Of a stretch of DNA of 64,000 bases, positions 11,273 through 23,141 are shown piece by piece (the first letter of the stretch is position 1; every line of letters starts with the position of its first letter). The translations under genes were made by a program, and so were the position numbers. The notes below the pieces were generated by a model. That model was not told the DNA's origin. It searched no databases and saw only the letters and a program-made list of their open reading frames with translations. Source of the DNA: Mastacembelus armatus (taxonomy: Eukaryota; Chordata; Actinopteri; Synbranchiformes; Mastacembelidae); assembly GCF_900324485.2 (NCBI RefSeq), contig NC_046646.1, forward strand, positions 18,191,156 to 18,255,155, read 5' to 3'.

Positions 11273-12766
11273 GACATTAATTGTTGTTTTAATAATTCAT
11301 GGAGATGTAATTATTGTGGTTAATGTGATATTGTATCAGTCACTGTATTTTTTTTATTTTTTTTTGCCATGGCCTTATAGTGCATTGCAAAATGAAATCA
11401 GAGAAATAAATGTTGACTCTACACTACATGATGTATCAGTTTGTCAAAGTACACCAAAATCTTTAACTGTTGATTTATTAGTACTTTGTGTATATGTAAT
11501 TATTGAAGGCATATAAAAATATTATGTAAAACCTATGAGCCTTTGGGTGGCCTCAGAACATATTAACTTATAATAGACCAGTATATAAGTTAGTAGGGAG
11601 GCGTTAAGGAATTATTTCTTAGACAAGTAACTGAAGCCAATGGGTCAAGGTTATATTATCAATATATACTCACAATACTTGAAAAGTGAAAAAAAAAACT
11701 GTTACAAGCTAGTCTGTATATTTATGCAGTTAGTAGTCATGACACAGTTATATAAAAAAAATTCTTATTTACACTGTAATTCAACCCAACGATGCTTTAA
11801 CATGAACTCTTGTGTGCATCTTACTATCTCTTCCTCTCTTACTGCAGTGAGGTATGTCTCTATGTAGCAAATGTAGCAAAATTCACATCCTTGGTTGTTC
11901 CCTTTTTCACAGCATTTGTGTAGCTCTGTTCAGCCATTTAGCTCTCGCTTAAATAACTTTAGACTGATGTGCTTTCAGTCTAGAAATTGGTTTAATTCTT
12001 GATATAGTTTTTTCGATTTGCGTGGACTCTGTTGTAAAAGTCAGGATCCAGATGTGGGCCTTGCACAATCTAACCACGCTGGTATATCACATCAGAGATA
12101 AAGGAGTGGTGGGTTTTCCTCCTCAGTTATTCAAGGTACTGAAAGGTGTGAAATTGACTATAGATTCAAACAGTTTTACTGTTCAGGGAAATTATTTAAC
12201 GTGTTGTCATTAATGTGTAATCAGAGGAAAATATCAGCCATTGCATTTCACTAATCTTAAACAGAATGGCTAAACAAACACTGGTGACAGCCACTGTGCC
12301 CTCCCTCAGTGCTTGGCAGTTTGCATTCTGCAATCTCACCATTGTATGTCGCTAAATCTTTCACACATTACACTTTGCACTTTTAACATGATCTCTTCAA
12401 CATGAACCACTTCAAAATAAAATACTGCTGACATACATATAAATCGACCAATACCCTTTGCTTGTTTAACTGAAAATGTGTTTAAAATAGAGCAGTAATA
12501 AAAAATAAAATGAAATTATGGAACCAACTGCCCTTATTGGGTTATGATTACATAAGTTCAATAAAAACATTTTGGAATGAAAATACAGCATTACTGTACA
12601 GCATTAAAAGCAGACTCTAATTTCTGCTAAGTGTATTATAAACCATAAAACCTTTGCAAACTGAGTCCTAACGCAAGGATATGTGGTGTGATACTGGTGA
12701 CAGTAGTGGCTGAGCTGATTTCATTGATGTTTCCTATAAGACAGATGTAGATTATCCATATCTAAT
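11273..12766. other. Intergenic OR flank, no gene seen
   Basis: The first 780 bp repeat at 40690-41440, and part of it at 51355-51820 and 63850-64000; they are the 3' flanks of related OR copies. The rest (about 12060-12760) is AT-rich sequence in which I see no gene, RNA or recognisable element. Confidence 0.7.
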
Positions 12767-12969
12767 ATACGATTGTGTGACACTGTTTTTTGTACTGTCC
12801 CATAATGAAAGGAAAAAACGAGAGGTCTCTCATAGTACAGCTCACTTTAGAGAACTGCACACTTGTTAGTGTCTGAGGAGATTTTGGTTACAAGTTCTCA
12901 TCAGTCAGCTGTTTCATCTTTTATCATATATTGTGTAATTTTCCATATTTACACTTATTGAAACAAATA
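12767..12969 (+). promoter_or_regulatory. Degraded OR promoter
   Basis: It aligns with the promoter at 51847. The upstream box reads GATTGTGTGAC, the TATA position reads AAAAAACGAGAGG rather than TATAAAT, and the donor has become GAGGAGATT. The gene behind it is also broken, so decay of promoter and coding region agree. Confidence 0.6.
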
Positions 12970-13874
12970 ATGTCCTCAGACAAGAAAGCTGCTACCATAT
13001 CTAATGTCACATTTGTTTGTCCTGCAAAATTTTATCTCAGTGGATTTTCCTGGCCAAGACTCTTCATACTCCTAAATACATGATTGTGTTCAACCTGGCT
13101 TTGACAGATTTGTGTGGGAGCACTGCTCTCATCCCAAAAGTCTTAGACACATTTTTGTCTGACAACAGATACATTGTCTATGAGGCTTGTTTAAGTTATA
13201 TGTTCTTTGTTTGGTTCTTTGCAAGTGTGCAGTCATGGACTCTTGTCACTATGGCATATGACAGATTTATAGCAATTTGCTTCCCTTTAAGGTACCATAG
13301 TATTGTGACTAAACCAGCTGTTGCTGCAATGCTGTTAATTGCATGGGTTGTTTTTTTGAGTCTAATATCATGCATGGTTGGACTACTACTTGATCGTCTC
13401 TCCTTCTGTGGATCTTTGGTGATAAAAAGCTTTTACTGTGATCATAGACCAATATATCGTCTGGCCTGTCCTGATAAGTCATTAAATTACATATTTATAT
13501 TTATTTTTGTCATAACAGTCTTCTCTTTTCCTCTCATATTGATATGTTTGACATATGTTTGCATTGCCATAGCTCTGACCAGAATAGCATCAGCGAAAGA
13601 AAGAGTCAAAGCATTGAAAACTTGTACTTCTCACCTGATTCTTGTGGCTATTTTTTACTTACCATTTCTGGGCACCAACATAGCTGTAGTGACCTCCTAC
13701 CTCCATCCTAATGCCAGGATCATAAACTCTACCTTAACACACACCATACCAGCTTTGCTCAATCCTATTATATACTCTTTAAAGACAGAAGAAGTGCTGA
13801 ACTCTATCAAGAAACCTTGTAAAACCAATAGGCTGAACAAAATAACCTTATCGAACAAGGTGACCTCATTATAA
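12970..13874 (+). pseudogene. Olfactory receptor pseudogene, TM1 deleted
   Basis: The ATG at 12970 (MSSDKKAATISNVTF) matches the start of the gene at 52045. After SGF the sequence jumps from GGATTTTCC straight to TGGCCAAGACTC: 94 bp encoding TM1 are missing and the frame shifts, so the start frame stops within about 12 codons. The remaining frame from about 13050 to 13874 encodes TM2-TM7, with MAYDRF and NPIIYSLK intact, plus an extra leucine in GLLLDRL. The lost piece was flanked by GATTTTCC in the complete genes, which suggests deletion between short direct repeats. No plausible upstream start restores TM1. Confidence 0.9.
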
Positions 13875-14439
13875 CTGCTGTACTGACATAACAGTGTTAC
13901 AATTGCATGAATGTGTTCCATAAGATATTACTGTCAAGTTTTTACTACCAAGTAATGCATGTTTGCTTTTATATTGTACTTTTTATTTGGTGTTACTGTA
14001 TCGACCATTGTGCTTTGCTGTTGGAGTAGCTGTATAATGATCTGCTCTGCAACATGAAATCAGAGATATGATTAAGTTATGACTATACACTTTTTTTCTC
14101 AGTAATTCATTGAGATGTAATTATTAAAGCCATAGAAAGATATTACATTATTTTAAACATAACGGTTTTAATTGAAATGAAAAAACAGTACAAAAACTTT
14201 TGGAAATTTCATACTGGCAAATTTTTAATAGCTCAATTCTCCTTTGTCTCATAGAGTAAACATGGCTGAATCAACTTCAGACAGACAACTTCATCAGAAT
14301 AAATGGATAAATGAATTATACCCTTTTTACATTATTTTTATTTACGTTATTAATATTGTGCAAAGGGACAAAACTTTGATCATATCTGATTGTGCTTCAC
14401 ACTGTTGTTACAACAAGAAGGTTTAATATCTGAATGCCT
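13875..14439. other. OR 3' flank, no gene seen
   Basis: Matches the 3' flank of the genes at 48237 and 52045 (for example 49233-49620), with small differences. No separate gene or RNA is visible. Confidence 0.6.
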
Positions 14440-14700
14440 GAACCTTTGTGTGGGCAGTTTGCATGTCCTCTCCATATCTGAGTGAGTTTTCTCATGTCAC
14501 CTCAGTTTGCACCCACAATCAAATACTATACAATGTCCAAAGACGTATATTTTGGTTAATTGATGACTGTATTGCCACTTGGTGTGAATGTTTGTTGCCA
14601 TGTGTCTGTCCTGTGTTTGTCTGACAAACTCTCCAGGGTGTACCCTGTCTCTGAGACTGTACAGCATGAAATGGAGACTGTATTCTGTAAAGTGTAAGAG
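14440..14700 (-). repeat. Dispersed fish repeat, degraded
   Basis: Contains GTGTGGGCAGTTTGCATGTC, CCAAAGACGT, GTTGCCATGTGTCTGTCCTG and CTCCAGGGTGTACCCTG. These are reverse-complement versions of motifs in the repeat at 33106-33440, a family common in fish genomes. It carries no coding capacity. I cannot settle whether it is SINE- or DNA-transposon-derived. Confidence 0.6.
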
Positions 14701-14756
14701 GAGCTCATTAGATTTTGTGTACTCAGTCCTAACTTAGAGCTAATTATCAAACTAGT

Positions 14757-14920
14757 TTGCTGTTCAGTCAGACCAATTTACATTAAGAAACCTTTGCTGT
14801 AACAGGGTATGATCCATATAATCAAAGGCTTCAGACAAATCAATAAATACAGTTGTACAGCTTCATTTTGACAGGAAATGATATTCAGAACTTGGATTGT
14901 AGCAGTAACTGTACATCTAT
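14757..14920 (-). mobile_element. LINE reverse-transcriptase scrap
   Basis: Read on the minus strand, about 14800-14860 encodes FIDLSEAFDYMDHTLL, the conserved RT block 3 of APE-type LINEs. Only about 50 codons are recognisable and nothing continuous surrounds them. The clade cannot be told from this piece. Confidence 0.6.
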
Positions 14921-15595
14921 GCTGTCCAGACTGATACTAAGACAATATAGCATCAACATATAAAAACTTTTAAATCAGTGTGCACAACTTTTTTTGGCTG
15001 CATAACAAATATAAAAATTAATAATAATTAAGTAAGTGTTGCAACTTTTAACAACAGTTGAACCAAAGCTGATTTCCACACTCCTGGAATCCCGTTGTAG
15101 AAAAAATGTAATATGTAATATGTAATGTTTAGCGTGATCTATCAACAGAAAAGAAATATGGTGGAGTAAAATGTTGTCATTAATGTGTTATCACTGGAAA
15201 ATTCCAAACTTTGCATTATCTTAATCTTAGAATGAACCTTACAAATCTACATAGGCAGCATCAACAAATGTCCCAGTTAGATTTAGACATTATGATGAAA
15301 AAAAAAAACATACAAATAATAACTGTTATATAACAATAACAATATAACACTGTTTCACTCTCATTGCCCCCAGGAGGTGAAGTAGGATCCTACTGACCAA
15401 TATATATTTAGGACTGAGGTACGCTGATTCAATAGTAAAATAACAGTCAAATCAGCTGGAATTTGGTGGCACAAAGTCCTGATGACTCCTAGTTTGTGTT
15501 GCAATAAGTCTACGGGGTCTACAACATAAAGGCATTTTTTTAAACACTGTAGATATTAAATGGCGCAAGAGTCGTCAGACCCAGACTGAGTTGGT
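14921..15595. other. AT-rich spacer, nothing recognised
   Basis: No gene, repeat family or promoter is recognised in this stretch. Confidence 0.5.
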
Positions 15596-17085
15596 TTCAC
15601 TTCACGCCTGGTCTCAATTGGCTTATTAGCTGAACAATTGGGAAGTTTTCTGATGCAACGCTCAAGGACAGAGGCAATAAGACAAACCTATGGGGAGTGT
15701 GAGAGGTGGTTGCAAGAAGTAGACGAGAGTGGACCTCTAGGGCAGTTCAAGGCTTGGATTTATCGGCATGGTATTTTTCCAAGAATACTATGGCCGATGA
15801 GGCCTGGAGAGGGTATCAGTCAGTTCCTGCCAAGATGGCTGGGTTTACCTAGAAGCATCAGCAGCATTTCCCTTTATGGAAAATCTTGAGTTCAAGGTGA
15901 TGCGAGCAAGAGAAGTGCTGCAGTACCAGGAATCTTCAGACCCGAAGGTTTCTGGAGCAGGAGTGGAAGTGAGAACATGAAGGAAGTGGAAAGCAGAAGC
16001 AGCAGTGGAAGGAGCTGAGACACGACTGTGCCACAAAGAGTCGGTAGGAAGGTGGTAGGAAGGTGGTAGGAAGAGTCGCTAAGGGAAGAGCTGGTTTCGG
16101 AAACCTTGAGGTCCCACGCTTTGACAGAGCAGAGGGGAAAGTGCGACGAGACCTGATTCTAGATGAAATCAGGGCAGCGGTGGAGGACGAGAGAGCTGAC
16201 AGGGCAGTAGCAATGAAACAGCAAGGTGCCTGGACTAGGTGGAAGCAGGTGCTCGAGTGAAAAATCATCTGAAGCGACCTTTGGAGAATGAATCCACAGA
16301 GTATAAAATTCCTAATTATGGCTGTTTATGAAGTCCTCCCGAGTCCAACTTACACTGCTGGGGCCTTATATTATGACCAACTTGTTCCCTCTGTGAAAAA
16401 TCCAGCACAGTAGAACAGATTCTGAGTTGCTGCAGCAGAGCTCTTGCTGATGGTCACTATAGGTGGAAGCACGACCAGGTCCTCAGAAAAATAGCAGAGA
16501 CTATCTACAGCACCCTTAACATCTGCCGGAAGTCAGTGCAAAACAGGAAGATTATTAACTTTGTCAAGCAGGGAGAAAGAATAGCTAGAGAACATAGAAC
16601 AGCAATAGGGCTGCTCTTTACCGCACAGGACTGGAAAAGAGAAGTGGACCTTGGCAAAAAGTTGCAATTTCCTGGGCACATCACATGCACAACACTGCAA
16701 CCGGATATTGTGCTGTGGTCTGATTCAGCAAAAGCAGTTTTAATGCTTGAGCTCACTGTTCCATAGGAAGAACTAATGGAAGAGGTCTTCGAACGGAAAA
16801 GAGCCAAGTATGAGGAACTAAGAAACGACTGCCAAAGGAAAGGCTGGAGGGCGAAGTGTTTGCCAGTAGAGGCAGGGTGTCGAGGCTTTGCAGGTCAGTC
16901 GCTGTGCAAGGCATACATGACGCTTGGAATCACTGGAGAGAAACGAAGGCCATTTGTATCACCACTGATGCAGCGGAGAAAGCGTCAATATGGCTCTGGT
17001 TTAAAAGGGTGGATCTGTGGCTAGGGCCCAGGCCGGGGTCTGATCAACCCTGGTCGGGTCACCTGGGCGAGGGTGTATGATATTC
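15596..17085 (+). mobile_element. LINE 3' part with restriction-like endonuclease (R2/R4/NeSL-like)
   Basis: Several open pieces on the + strand encode the C-terminal half of a LINE protein. About 16150-16260 gives the DRAVAMKQQGAWTRWKQVLE segment. About 16390-16500 resembles a CCHC finger followed by a HDQVLRK-like run. About 16690-16770 gives PDIVLWSDS...MLELTVP, and 16800-17000 a charged ERKRAKYEELRNDCQRKGW region ending GITGEKRRPF. The HD + PD...E layout is that of the PD-(D/E)xK endonuclease used by R2, R4 and NeSL LINEs. The RT domain is missing, so this is a 5'-truncated, broken copy. Its right end directly abuts an OR pseudogene fragment at about 17090. Confidence 0.75.
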
Positions 17086-17089
17086 GAAT

Positions 17090-17697
17090 TAATTTGCTTC
17101 GCTTTAAGGTACCATAGTATTGTGATTAAACAAAACTGTTGTTTTTATATTTTTTATATTAGGCATAATAACATGCTTGATTGGGCTACTTTTAATTACC
17201 TCTCTCTCTGTGGGGCTTCAGTAATAGAAAGCTTTTAATGTAAACATCTTCTGGTCTGTAATGATTCATCTTTAAACAGGAAGATGGCATATGTTGTCTT
17301 AATTGTAATGTCTTAATTTTCTCCTCCTGTTTTGATAGCAGCAAAATATGTTTGCATTTTCATTGCACTTAGCAAACTTACATCAGGACAGAAATGATTC
17401 AAAGCATTGAAAACTTGGACTTCATACCTGCTTCTTGTGGCTATTGCATTTTTACCACTCTTAGTCACCAACATAAGTATATTGACCTCCAACATCCATC
17501 CTAATGCCCGGACCATAAACTCAGCTGTGTCAATCACAATACTATCTTTGCTCAGTCCTATTATATACTCAATAAAAACAGAAGAAATTCTGAGCTCAAT
17601 AAAGAGACTTTGTAAAAACCATCGGCTGATCAACATAATTTTGTGCACCAAGGTGACCTCTATATTCACTGCAAAGCAGAGTGTTAAAATAGCATAA
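17090..17697 (+). pseudogene. Olfactory receptor pseudogene, 3' half
   Basis: Homology starts abruptly at TTTGCTTCGCTTTAAGGTACC (the CFPLRYHS codons after TM3) next to the LINE end and runs to the C-terminus. It is the most diverged OR copy in the window. TM4-TM5 are full of stops and shifts, ECL2 is shortened, and only TM6-TM7 (about 17407-17697) stays open: KTWTSYLLLVAIAF ... LSPIIYSIKTEEILSSIKRL. Its N-terminal half is not found upstream of the LINE, so the LINE insertion alone does not explain the loss. Confidence 0.85.
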
Positions 17698-18357
17698 TAC
17701 TAATTTGTAATTTCTTTAATTAATAAGTAACTTTTTAATATTAAGTATCAGAGTTTTAGTTTTATAATGGTGGTTATTATGAGGTATTTTGTCTTCATTG
17801 CTTTCTGGTTAAAGACTATTCATACCTACTACATACATTAAACAGGTTTAAATCAACTCATATTGCAATACATGGATCAATAAACTATCCTATTTCTGAA
17901 TCATTTAAGCAGCATGTTGAAAACCTTGTAACTATGCTTAGTGATGTTTTTTTTTTTTCCAACACAGCTTCATTTTCTTCAGAAGTCAGGAAAAGGCTGG
18001 TTGCTGCCTTCTTACAGAACGAAAAATCACACCATGTATTTTGTTCTTATTACCTGTCACAGTGTCTTCAATGTCAGTCTTTTGTGTCAGAAAATAAAGC
18101 AAAAATAAGAAGACATGAAAATGTGTAATAGAGGGGAGATTTTCTTCAATCTAAATCTCAAATCCTACTAAGTATTCATGTCTCTCAGAAGAGGACAATG
18201 GTTTAAATTGAATAGTTTTTACACTGTGCCATAAAAAATTATTCTGTATTCCACTGACAATCGTAACAGCTGAGTCAGAGCTGATTGTATTGAACCACAT
18301 ATTGATGAAAGATACTATGAGGAAGTTTCATATAGAATATATTAGTATATGATTCCT
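17698..18357. other. Spacer, no gene seen
   Basis: AT-rich sequence with no supported coding region. It holds only the distal upstream flank of the next OR. Confidence 0.5.
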
Positions 18358-18563
18358 AATCATGTGATGCAGCTTCCTGCCTTTCTGCTGTCTCTCAATG
18401 ACAGAAGAAAAGTATAAATGATGAGGCTCTTATAGTACAGCTCATTTTAGGGAACTGCACACTTGATAGTATCTGAGGTGAGTTTGGTTAGAACAGTTTC
18501 CATCAGTCAGCTGTGTTATCTCTTATTATAGATTGTATTTGCTCTTTTTACATCTACTCAAAG
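18358..18563 (+). promoter_or_regulatory. OR promoter with 5'UTR mini-intron
   Basis: AATCATGTGAT (18358-18368) lies 45 bp upstream of TATAAAT (18413-18419). The leader ends ATCTGAG|GTGAGT, with the donor GT at 18478. The acceptor is weaker (CTACTCAAAG ending 18563) and would give an 86-bp intron six bases before the ATG at 18569. Confidence 0.6.
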
Positions 18564-18568
18564 TGATA

Positions 18569-19588
18569 ATGGTCCCAAAAGTGAAAGCTGCTACCATATC
18601 TAATGTCACATTTGTTCGTCCTGCAAAATTTTATTTCAGTGGATTTTCCAACATCCCTCATGTTACATATTTTTATATCTTCCTGTGTTTTGCCTATATC
18701 ATGACTGTTGTTGGGAATGTCTTCCTAATGTCAGTGATTTACCTGGTCAAGACTCTTCATACTCCTAAATACATGATTGTGTTCAACCTGGCTTTGACAG
18801 ATTTGTGTGGGAGCACTGCTTTCACCCCAAAAGTATTTGAAATATTTTTGTTTGACAGGACTGACATTGTCTATGAGGCTTGTTTGAGTTATATGTTTTT
18901 TGTCTATTTGTTTACAGACGTGCAGTCATGGACACTTGTCATTATGGCATATGACAGATTTATAGCAATTTGCTTCCCTTTAAGGTACCATAGTATTGTG
19001 ACTAAACCAGCTATTGCTGCAATGCTGCTGCTGGTGTGGGTTGTTTTATTGAGTATAACAGCATGTACGGTTGGGCTACTTGATCGTCATTCTTTCTGTG
19101 GCTCTTTGTTGATAAAAAGCTTTTTCTGTGATTCTGGATTAATATTGGACCTGGCCTGTGGTGACATATTTTTAGATGCAAAATTTCTTTTAGTTAGCTT
19201 TTATTTAAGTGTCATTTTACCTCCTATATTGATAGCATTGACATATATTTGCATTGCCATAGCACTGAGCAGGATTGCATCACGAAAGGAAAGACTAAAA
19301 GCTCTGAAAACCTGCACTTCTCATCTGATTCTAGTGGCTATTTGCTTTTCTCCTGTCTTGTACATCACCACAGCTTATTTGATTTCCGATGTTGATCGTG
19401 ATGGCAGGATCATAAGCATGACTTTAGCACACATCGTACCACCTTTACTCAATCCTATTTTATACTCTTTAAAGACAGAGGAAGTGCTGAACTCTATCAA
19501 AAAACTTTGTAACAATATGCTGAGTAACATAACTATGTCCAAAAAGGTATTCACTGCTATGCTGACAAAGTGGAAAGTGTTAAAATAG
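18569..19588 (+). CDS. Olfactory receptor, intact, 339 aa, divergent member
   Basis: Odorant GPCR. The start at 18569 (MVPKVKAATISNVTF) is chosen by alignment with relatives; an in-frame ATG at 18533 lies in the predicted 5'UTR intron. NVT glycosite at 12-14, TM1 GN at 49-50, MAYDRF near 126-131, KALKTCTSHLILVAICF in TM6 and NPILYSLK in TM7 are present. It differs from the main group in TM5-ECL2 (FFCDSGLILDLACGD), in TM6-TM7 (SPVLYITTAYLISDVDRDGR) and in a longer tail ending TAMLTKWKVLK. These are ligand-pocket regions, so its odorant range may differ. Its closest relative is the disrupted copy at 57458-58913. Confidence 0.9.
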   Translation: MVPKVKAATISNVTFVRPAKFYFSGFSNIPHVTYFYIFLCFAYIMTVVGNVFLMSVIYLVKTLHTPKYMIVFNLALTDLCGSTAFTPKVFEIFLFDRTDIVYEACLSYMFFVYLFTDVQSWTLVIMAYDRFIAICFPLRYHSIVTKPAIAAMLLLVWVVLLSITACTVGLLDRHSFCGSLLIKSFFCDSGLILDLACGDIFLDAKFLLVSFYLSVILPPILIALTYICIAIALSRIASRKERLKALKTCTSHLILVAICFSPVLYITTAYLISDVDRDGRIISMTLAHIVPPLLNPILYSLKTEEVLNSIKKLCNNMLSNITMSKKVFTAMLTKWKVLK

Positions 19589-21124
19589 CATACAAAGGTT
19601 TAGAATGTTTTACTATTGATTTCTTACTAGCCAGTTGCAGTCATGATGTGGTGTTTTGTCATTTATTGTATTTTGCTGCTGCAGTGGTCATGTATTTATC
19701 TGTTGTGCAAAATGAAATCAAACATGAACCTGTTAAATCTGCACTGCTTAAGATATCACATATTTCAGAAAAATTCATTTTTACCTTCTCATCATTCACT
19801 GTTGTTTAACAATACTTCAACACCAGAGATGTACATATATAAAACATATGAAATATATTTAAACATATGTGGTCAACATTTAGAAATTGGTTTTGAGGCA
19901 TTTTGCCTTTATCTCAGTTGGATATTGACAGGCTGCTATGAAATGCCTCCATGTGCAACTTCCATGTGCATTAACACCTAAATGACACTCCATGACAACA
20001 GTCAGCACAGGAAATAAGGCCATAGTTGAAGAATAGCACCACCATTTTACTGTGAGGAAAAGCAGTCAAATCTACTGCAGCTTTTAGAAAATGAGACTCA
20101 AAATTGTTTAGAGCAGCAGGATTTCTTTTATCTGATTTCACACTTCATGTAGCTGAGACAAGGAGAGTGATTTAAATTTAAAGCTGCAAGTGGGAACAAA
20201 ATATCCAATGAAAAACCACAGTATATTAGGGCTCTGTAGCTGTAGCTGAATTTACCAAGTGCAGGAAGGTAAATCAATAAAAGTTTTTCTCAGCCTATGA
20301 AGATTTAATTGATTTCTAGTCCTTTCTGGTTTCAGAAATGATTGACAGTGGAAGTACTGAATTAATTTTCAGATTCAGCATTTTTGATATTAGAACTACA
20401 TTGATTCCTCATTTCCTGAAGTGGATCCAGTTTAATTCAGAGCCCGTCTTTCTTGCCCTTAACCCCAGGCCTTTATTTCTCCCCCTTTCTGAATCCACAC
20501 AGTTGTGCAAATGTAAACACCAACTTGTAAAGTGATTGCCTGTACACCCTGTCAAATCAATTTGTTTGTCAATAAAAATTTTCCAAGCTGGAACCTCAGG
20601 ACCTTGATTTTCTTGATTGATTGGTGTCGCTGTAATTTTGTGGATCCCAGATGTTTTAGAAGTCATTGTGAGCCATTCTCTTTCTGGAAAACCTTAATGT
20701 TAAGTAGACTCATTAATGTTTTTCTCTTCATATACTAAATATACTCAACATATTTGGTTAATTCTTTTTAATGTACTTATTGCTTTCAGACTGTAGTCGT
20801 GTTTCTTTTAACCTTCAAATTGAAACTGCGAATAGAAAAAAAACATTTTTTTTCAGAAAAAAGCTTTTAGAGAAATGGAGGAAATACAATGTTTTAGTTG
20901 CATATCATGACCTAATGGAAACACTGTCATGTCAATATTGTGTTTTATCAACATTTGGAAAATAATAAAGTTTTGCACAAATCTGTGAAGGATATGCATT
21001 TAATGAGTGTTTACTACAGTGACCACAACCAACCAAAATGTACATCAGTGGTTTTGTTTGGCAATGCATTTCAAATTTAAAAAATTTAAATCTCTTCAAA
21101 TTTTGTTTTTCAAAAGAATGTACA
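19589..21124. repeat. Intergenic block duplicated at 58914-60105
   Basis: About 1.3 kb matches 58914-60105 closely. This copy retains about 120 bp near 20470-20600 (for example CCCCCTTTCTGAATCCACAC) that is absent from the second copy. I see no gene in it. Confidence 0.8.
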
Positions 21125-22990
21125 GAAAGGTCAAATTAAATTGTTTAGTCAGAATAGGGTTAGGCAAACAGTTGGGTTTTATAATTATAGTTTGGGATTA
21201 CATAAGTTACAACGAGTAAATAAAAAGTAATTATAATTCATTTGTCTGTCTGTGCGTGTTGTTTAAGCAGCTGTCAGTCTAAAAATTTATTACGGACTGG
21301 GGACTATGATGCATAAAACCTGATCAACAGATGTGCTTGACATCCACAGGTTGAAAGTAAAACATTAGCATTGGAACTAATTTCAACATCTAAATGTAAT
21401 GAATTTGCATCATTTTTTTATAACAAGATTGAGGGTATTAAACAAGCAATAAATTGCGCAAGGCAGATACCAACTCTGCATCCATCCAGGAGACACTTTG
21501 TAGAACTGACACACTTTACACCTGTAAATGACAAAACAGTTGAAGAGATCATCTCCAGTCTGAATTCATCCACCTGTTGCCTCGAGGTTTTACCCACTAG
21601 ATTTCTAAAATCAGTACTAAGCAGTTTACTACCACAATTCACTCAATTATTTAATAACTCATTATAGTCTGGAATGTTTCCAAAGGCCCTGAAAATTGCT
21701 CCTGAAGAAGAGCAGTCTTGATGCTATTTTTAGGCAAAATGCTTGAAAAAGTTGTTTACCAAGAAAATTAACTTTCTCATGCTAAACTACTGCTTTGATG
21801 GTCTTAGGCCCTTCAGTCAGGTCTTAGGCCCCATCACAGCACTGAAACTTTTACTGTTACAAAGGTTAGAGGACTGTATAGGCATCTCTGATACTGGCCT
21901 TGAATGGTTAAGTCCGATCTTGACGACAGGAAGTATTTCATTAAAGTTGGTAACTGTGTCTCAGACCAAATGGCGTTGACATGTAGGGTCCCCCAGGGGT
22001 CCATCTTGGGACCCTTTTTGTTCAATCTTTACATGTTTTCTTTAGGCCAGTTAATATGCAGCAATAATGTGTCCTACCATAACTATGCAGATGACACTCA
22101 CATACATTTCACTCACAGTAGGTGAATATGGGCCAGTCGATTCACTGTGTCACTGCATTGAACAGATCACTCTGTGGATGCAAAACAACTCTCTCCAACT
22201 AGACAGTGACAAGACTGAAATAATCATCTTTGGGACACAGAAACAAAGAGAAAGTGTCAGCAGTCACCTCGAGTCTCTTTCTCTAAAATTTAAAAATCAA
22301 GTTAGAAATCTAAGGGTAATCATGGACTCAGACATGAATTTTAACAGCCACATTAAATCGATAACATCGTCAGCATTTTACCATCTCAAAAACATTGCTA
22401 GAATCAAAGGGATCAGATGTAGAGAGACTCATCTATGCATTTATCTCTAGCGGGTTAGATTACTGTAATGGCCTGTTCACGGGGCTCTCAAAAAGAACTG
22501 TAAAGCAGCTACAGTATATTCGGAACGCTGCTGCTCGTGCCCAGGGTCAGGACTAAACAGGGAGAAGCAGCATTTCAATTCTATGCAGCTAAAACCTGGA
22601 ATAATCTTCCTTATGATGTTAGAGAAGCGTCATCTCTCATCTATTTTTAACGTCTCTTTTTCTGTAAAGCACTTTGAATTACTCTGTGTATGAATTGTGC
22701 CATATAAAGAAACTTGCCTTTCCTAGTTCTACATGTTTGCACCAGTTATTACTTTGATATAATAGTGTATTGTACCCAAGTGGAAAACATGTATTTCGGA
22801 AACTAGAATTTAGAGTGGATTCGTTTTGTATCCTTTTTACAAACACTAATCATACTGTGCAATTTGTACCATTCATTCTAATTTATGTGCAGTTTCGACA
22901 CTAACAGAAATATAATTCAGTATTTTGGTGACTAAAGTTAACAAATTCAAATCTATTAGCACATTGACGACATAAACTATGAGGCAGGTA
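21125..22990. repeat. Duplicated OR upstream flank, second copy, split by a LINE
   Basis: 21125-21361 and 22737-22990 align with 6738-7340. The LINE at 21362-22736 lies between them. About 15 bp of the uninterrupted copy (GAGAAAAGTGTATAG, after 6958) are missing at the join. Confidence 0.85.
21362..22736 (+). mobile_element. L2-like LINE remnant
   Basis: Coding scraps in order: FTPVNDKTVEEIISSLNSST (about 21510), a GSILGPFLFNLYM run (about 21995), YADDTH (about 22085, the catalytic YADD), then NLRVIMDSDMNFNSHIKSI and FYHLKNIARI (22300-22400). This is the RT layout of L2/CR1-group fish LINEs. The 5' part is truncated, there are internal deletions and several shifts, and the tail near 22640-22730 keeps a 3'-UTR-like CTTTGAATTACTCTGTGTATG. 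The insertion is younger than the duplication of the surrounding flank. Confidence 0.8.
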
Positions 22991-23125
22991 AAAATGGCAG
23001 GTTTCTCAGAGTACAGCTGCACACTAGTTACTGTCTGAGGTGAGTGTGGTTACAACATTTCCCATCAGTCAGCTGTGTCATGTTTTTTTATATATTGGGT
23101 TATTTTTGCTGGTTTTTCATCTAGA
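22991..23125 (+). promoter_or_regulatory. Degraded OR promoter with 5'UTR intron signals
   Basis: Aligns with 7341-7473. The TATA position reads TAAAAAT. The donor GAG|GTGAGT (near 23040) and acceptor TTTTTCATCTAG (near 23124) are both kept, giving an intron of about 85 bp. Confidence 0.55.
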
Positions 23126-23141
23126 GAAGAAGGTATTCATA

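Noticed and set aside
15596-17085. Host nuclease-like gene
   Set aside because: The CCHC-like finger and PD...E endonuclease pattern, the broken frame and the lack of exon structure fit a LINE remnant.
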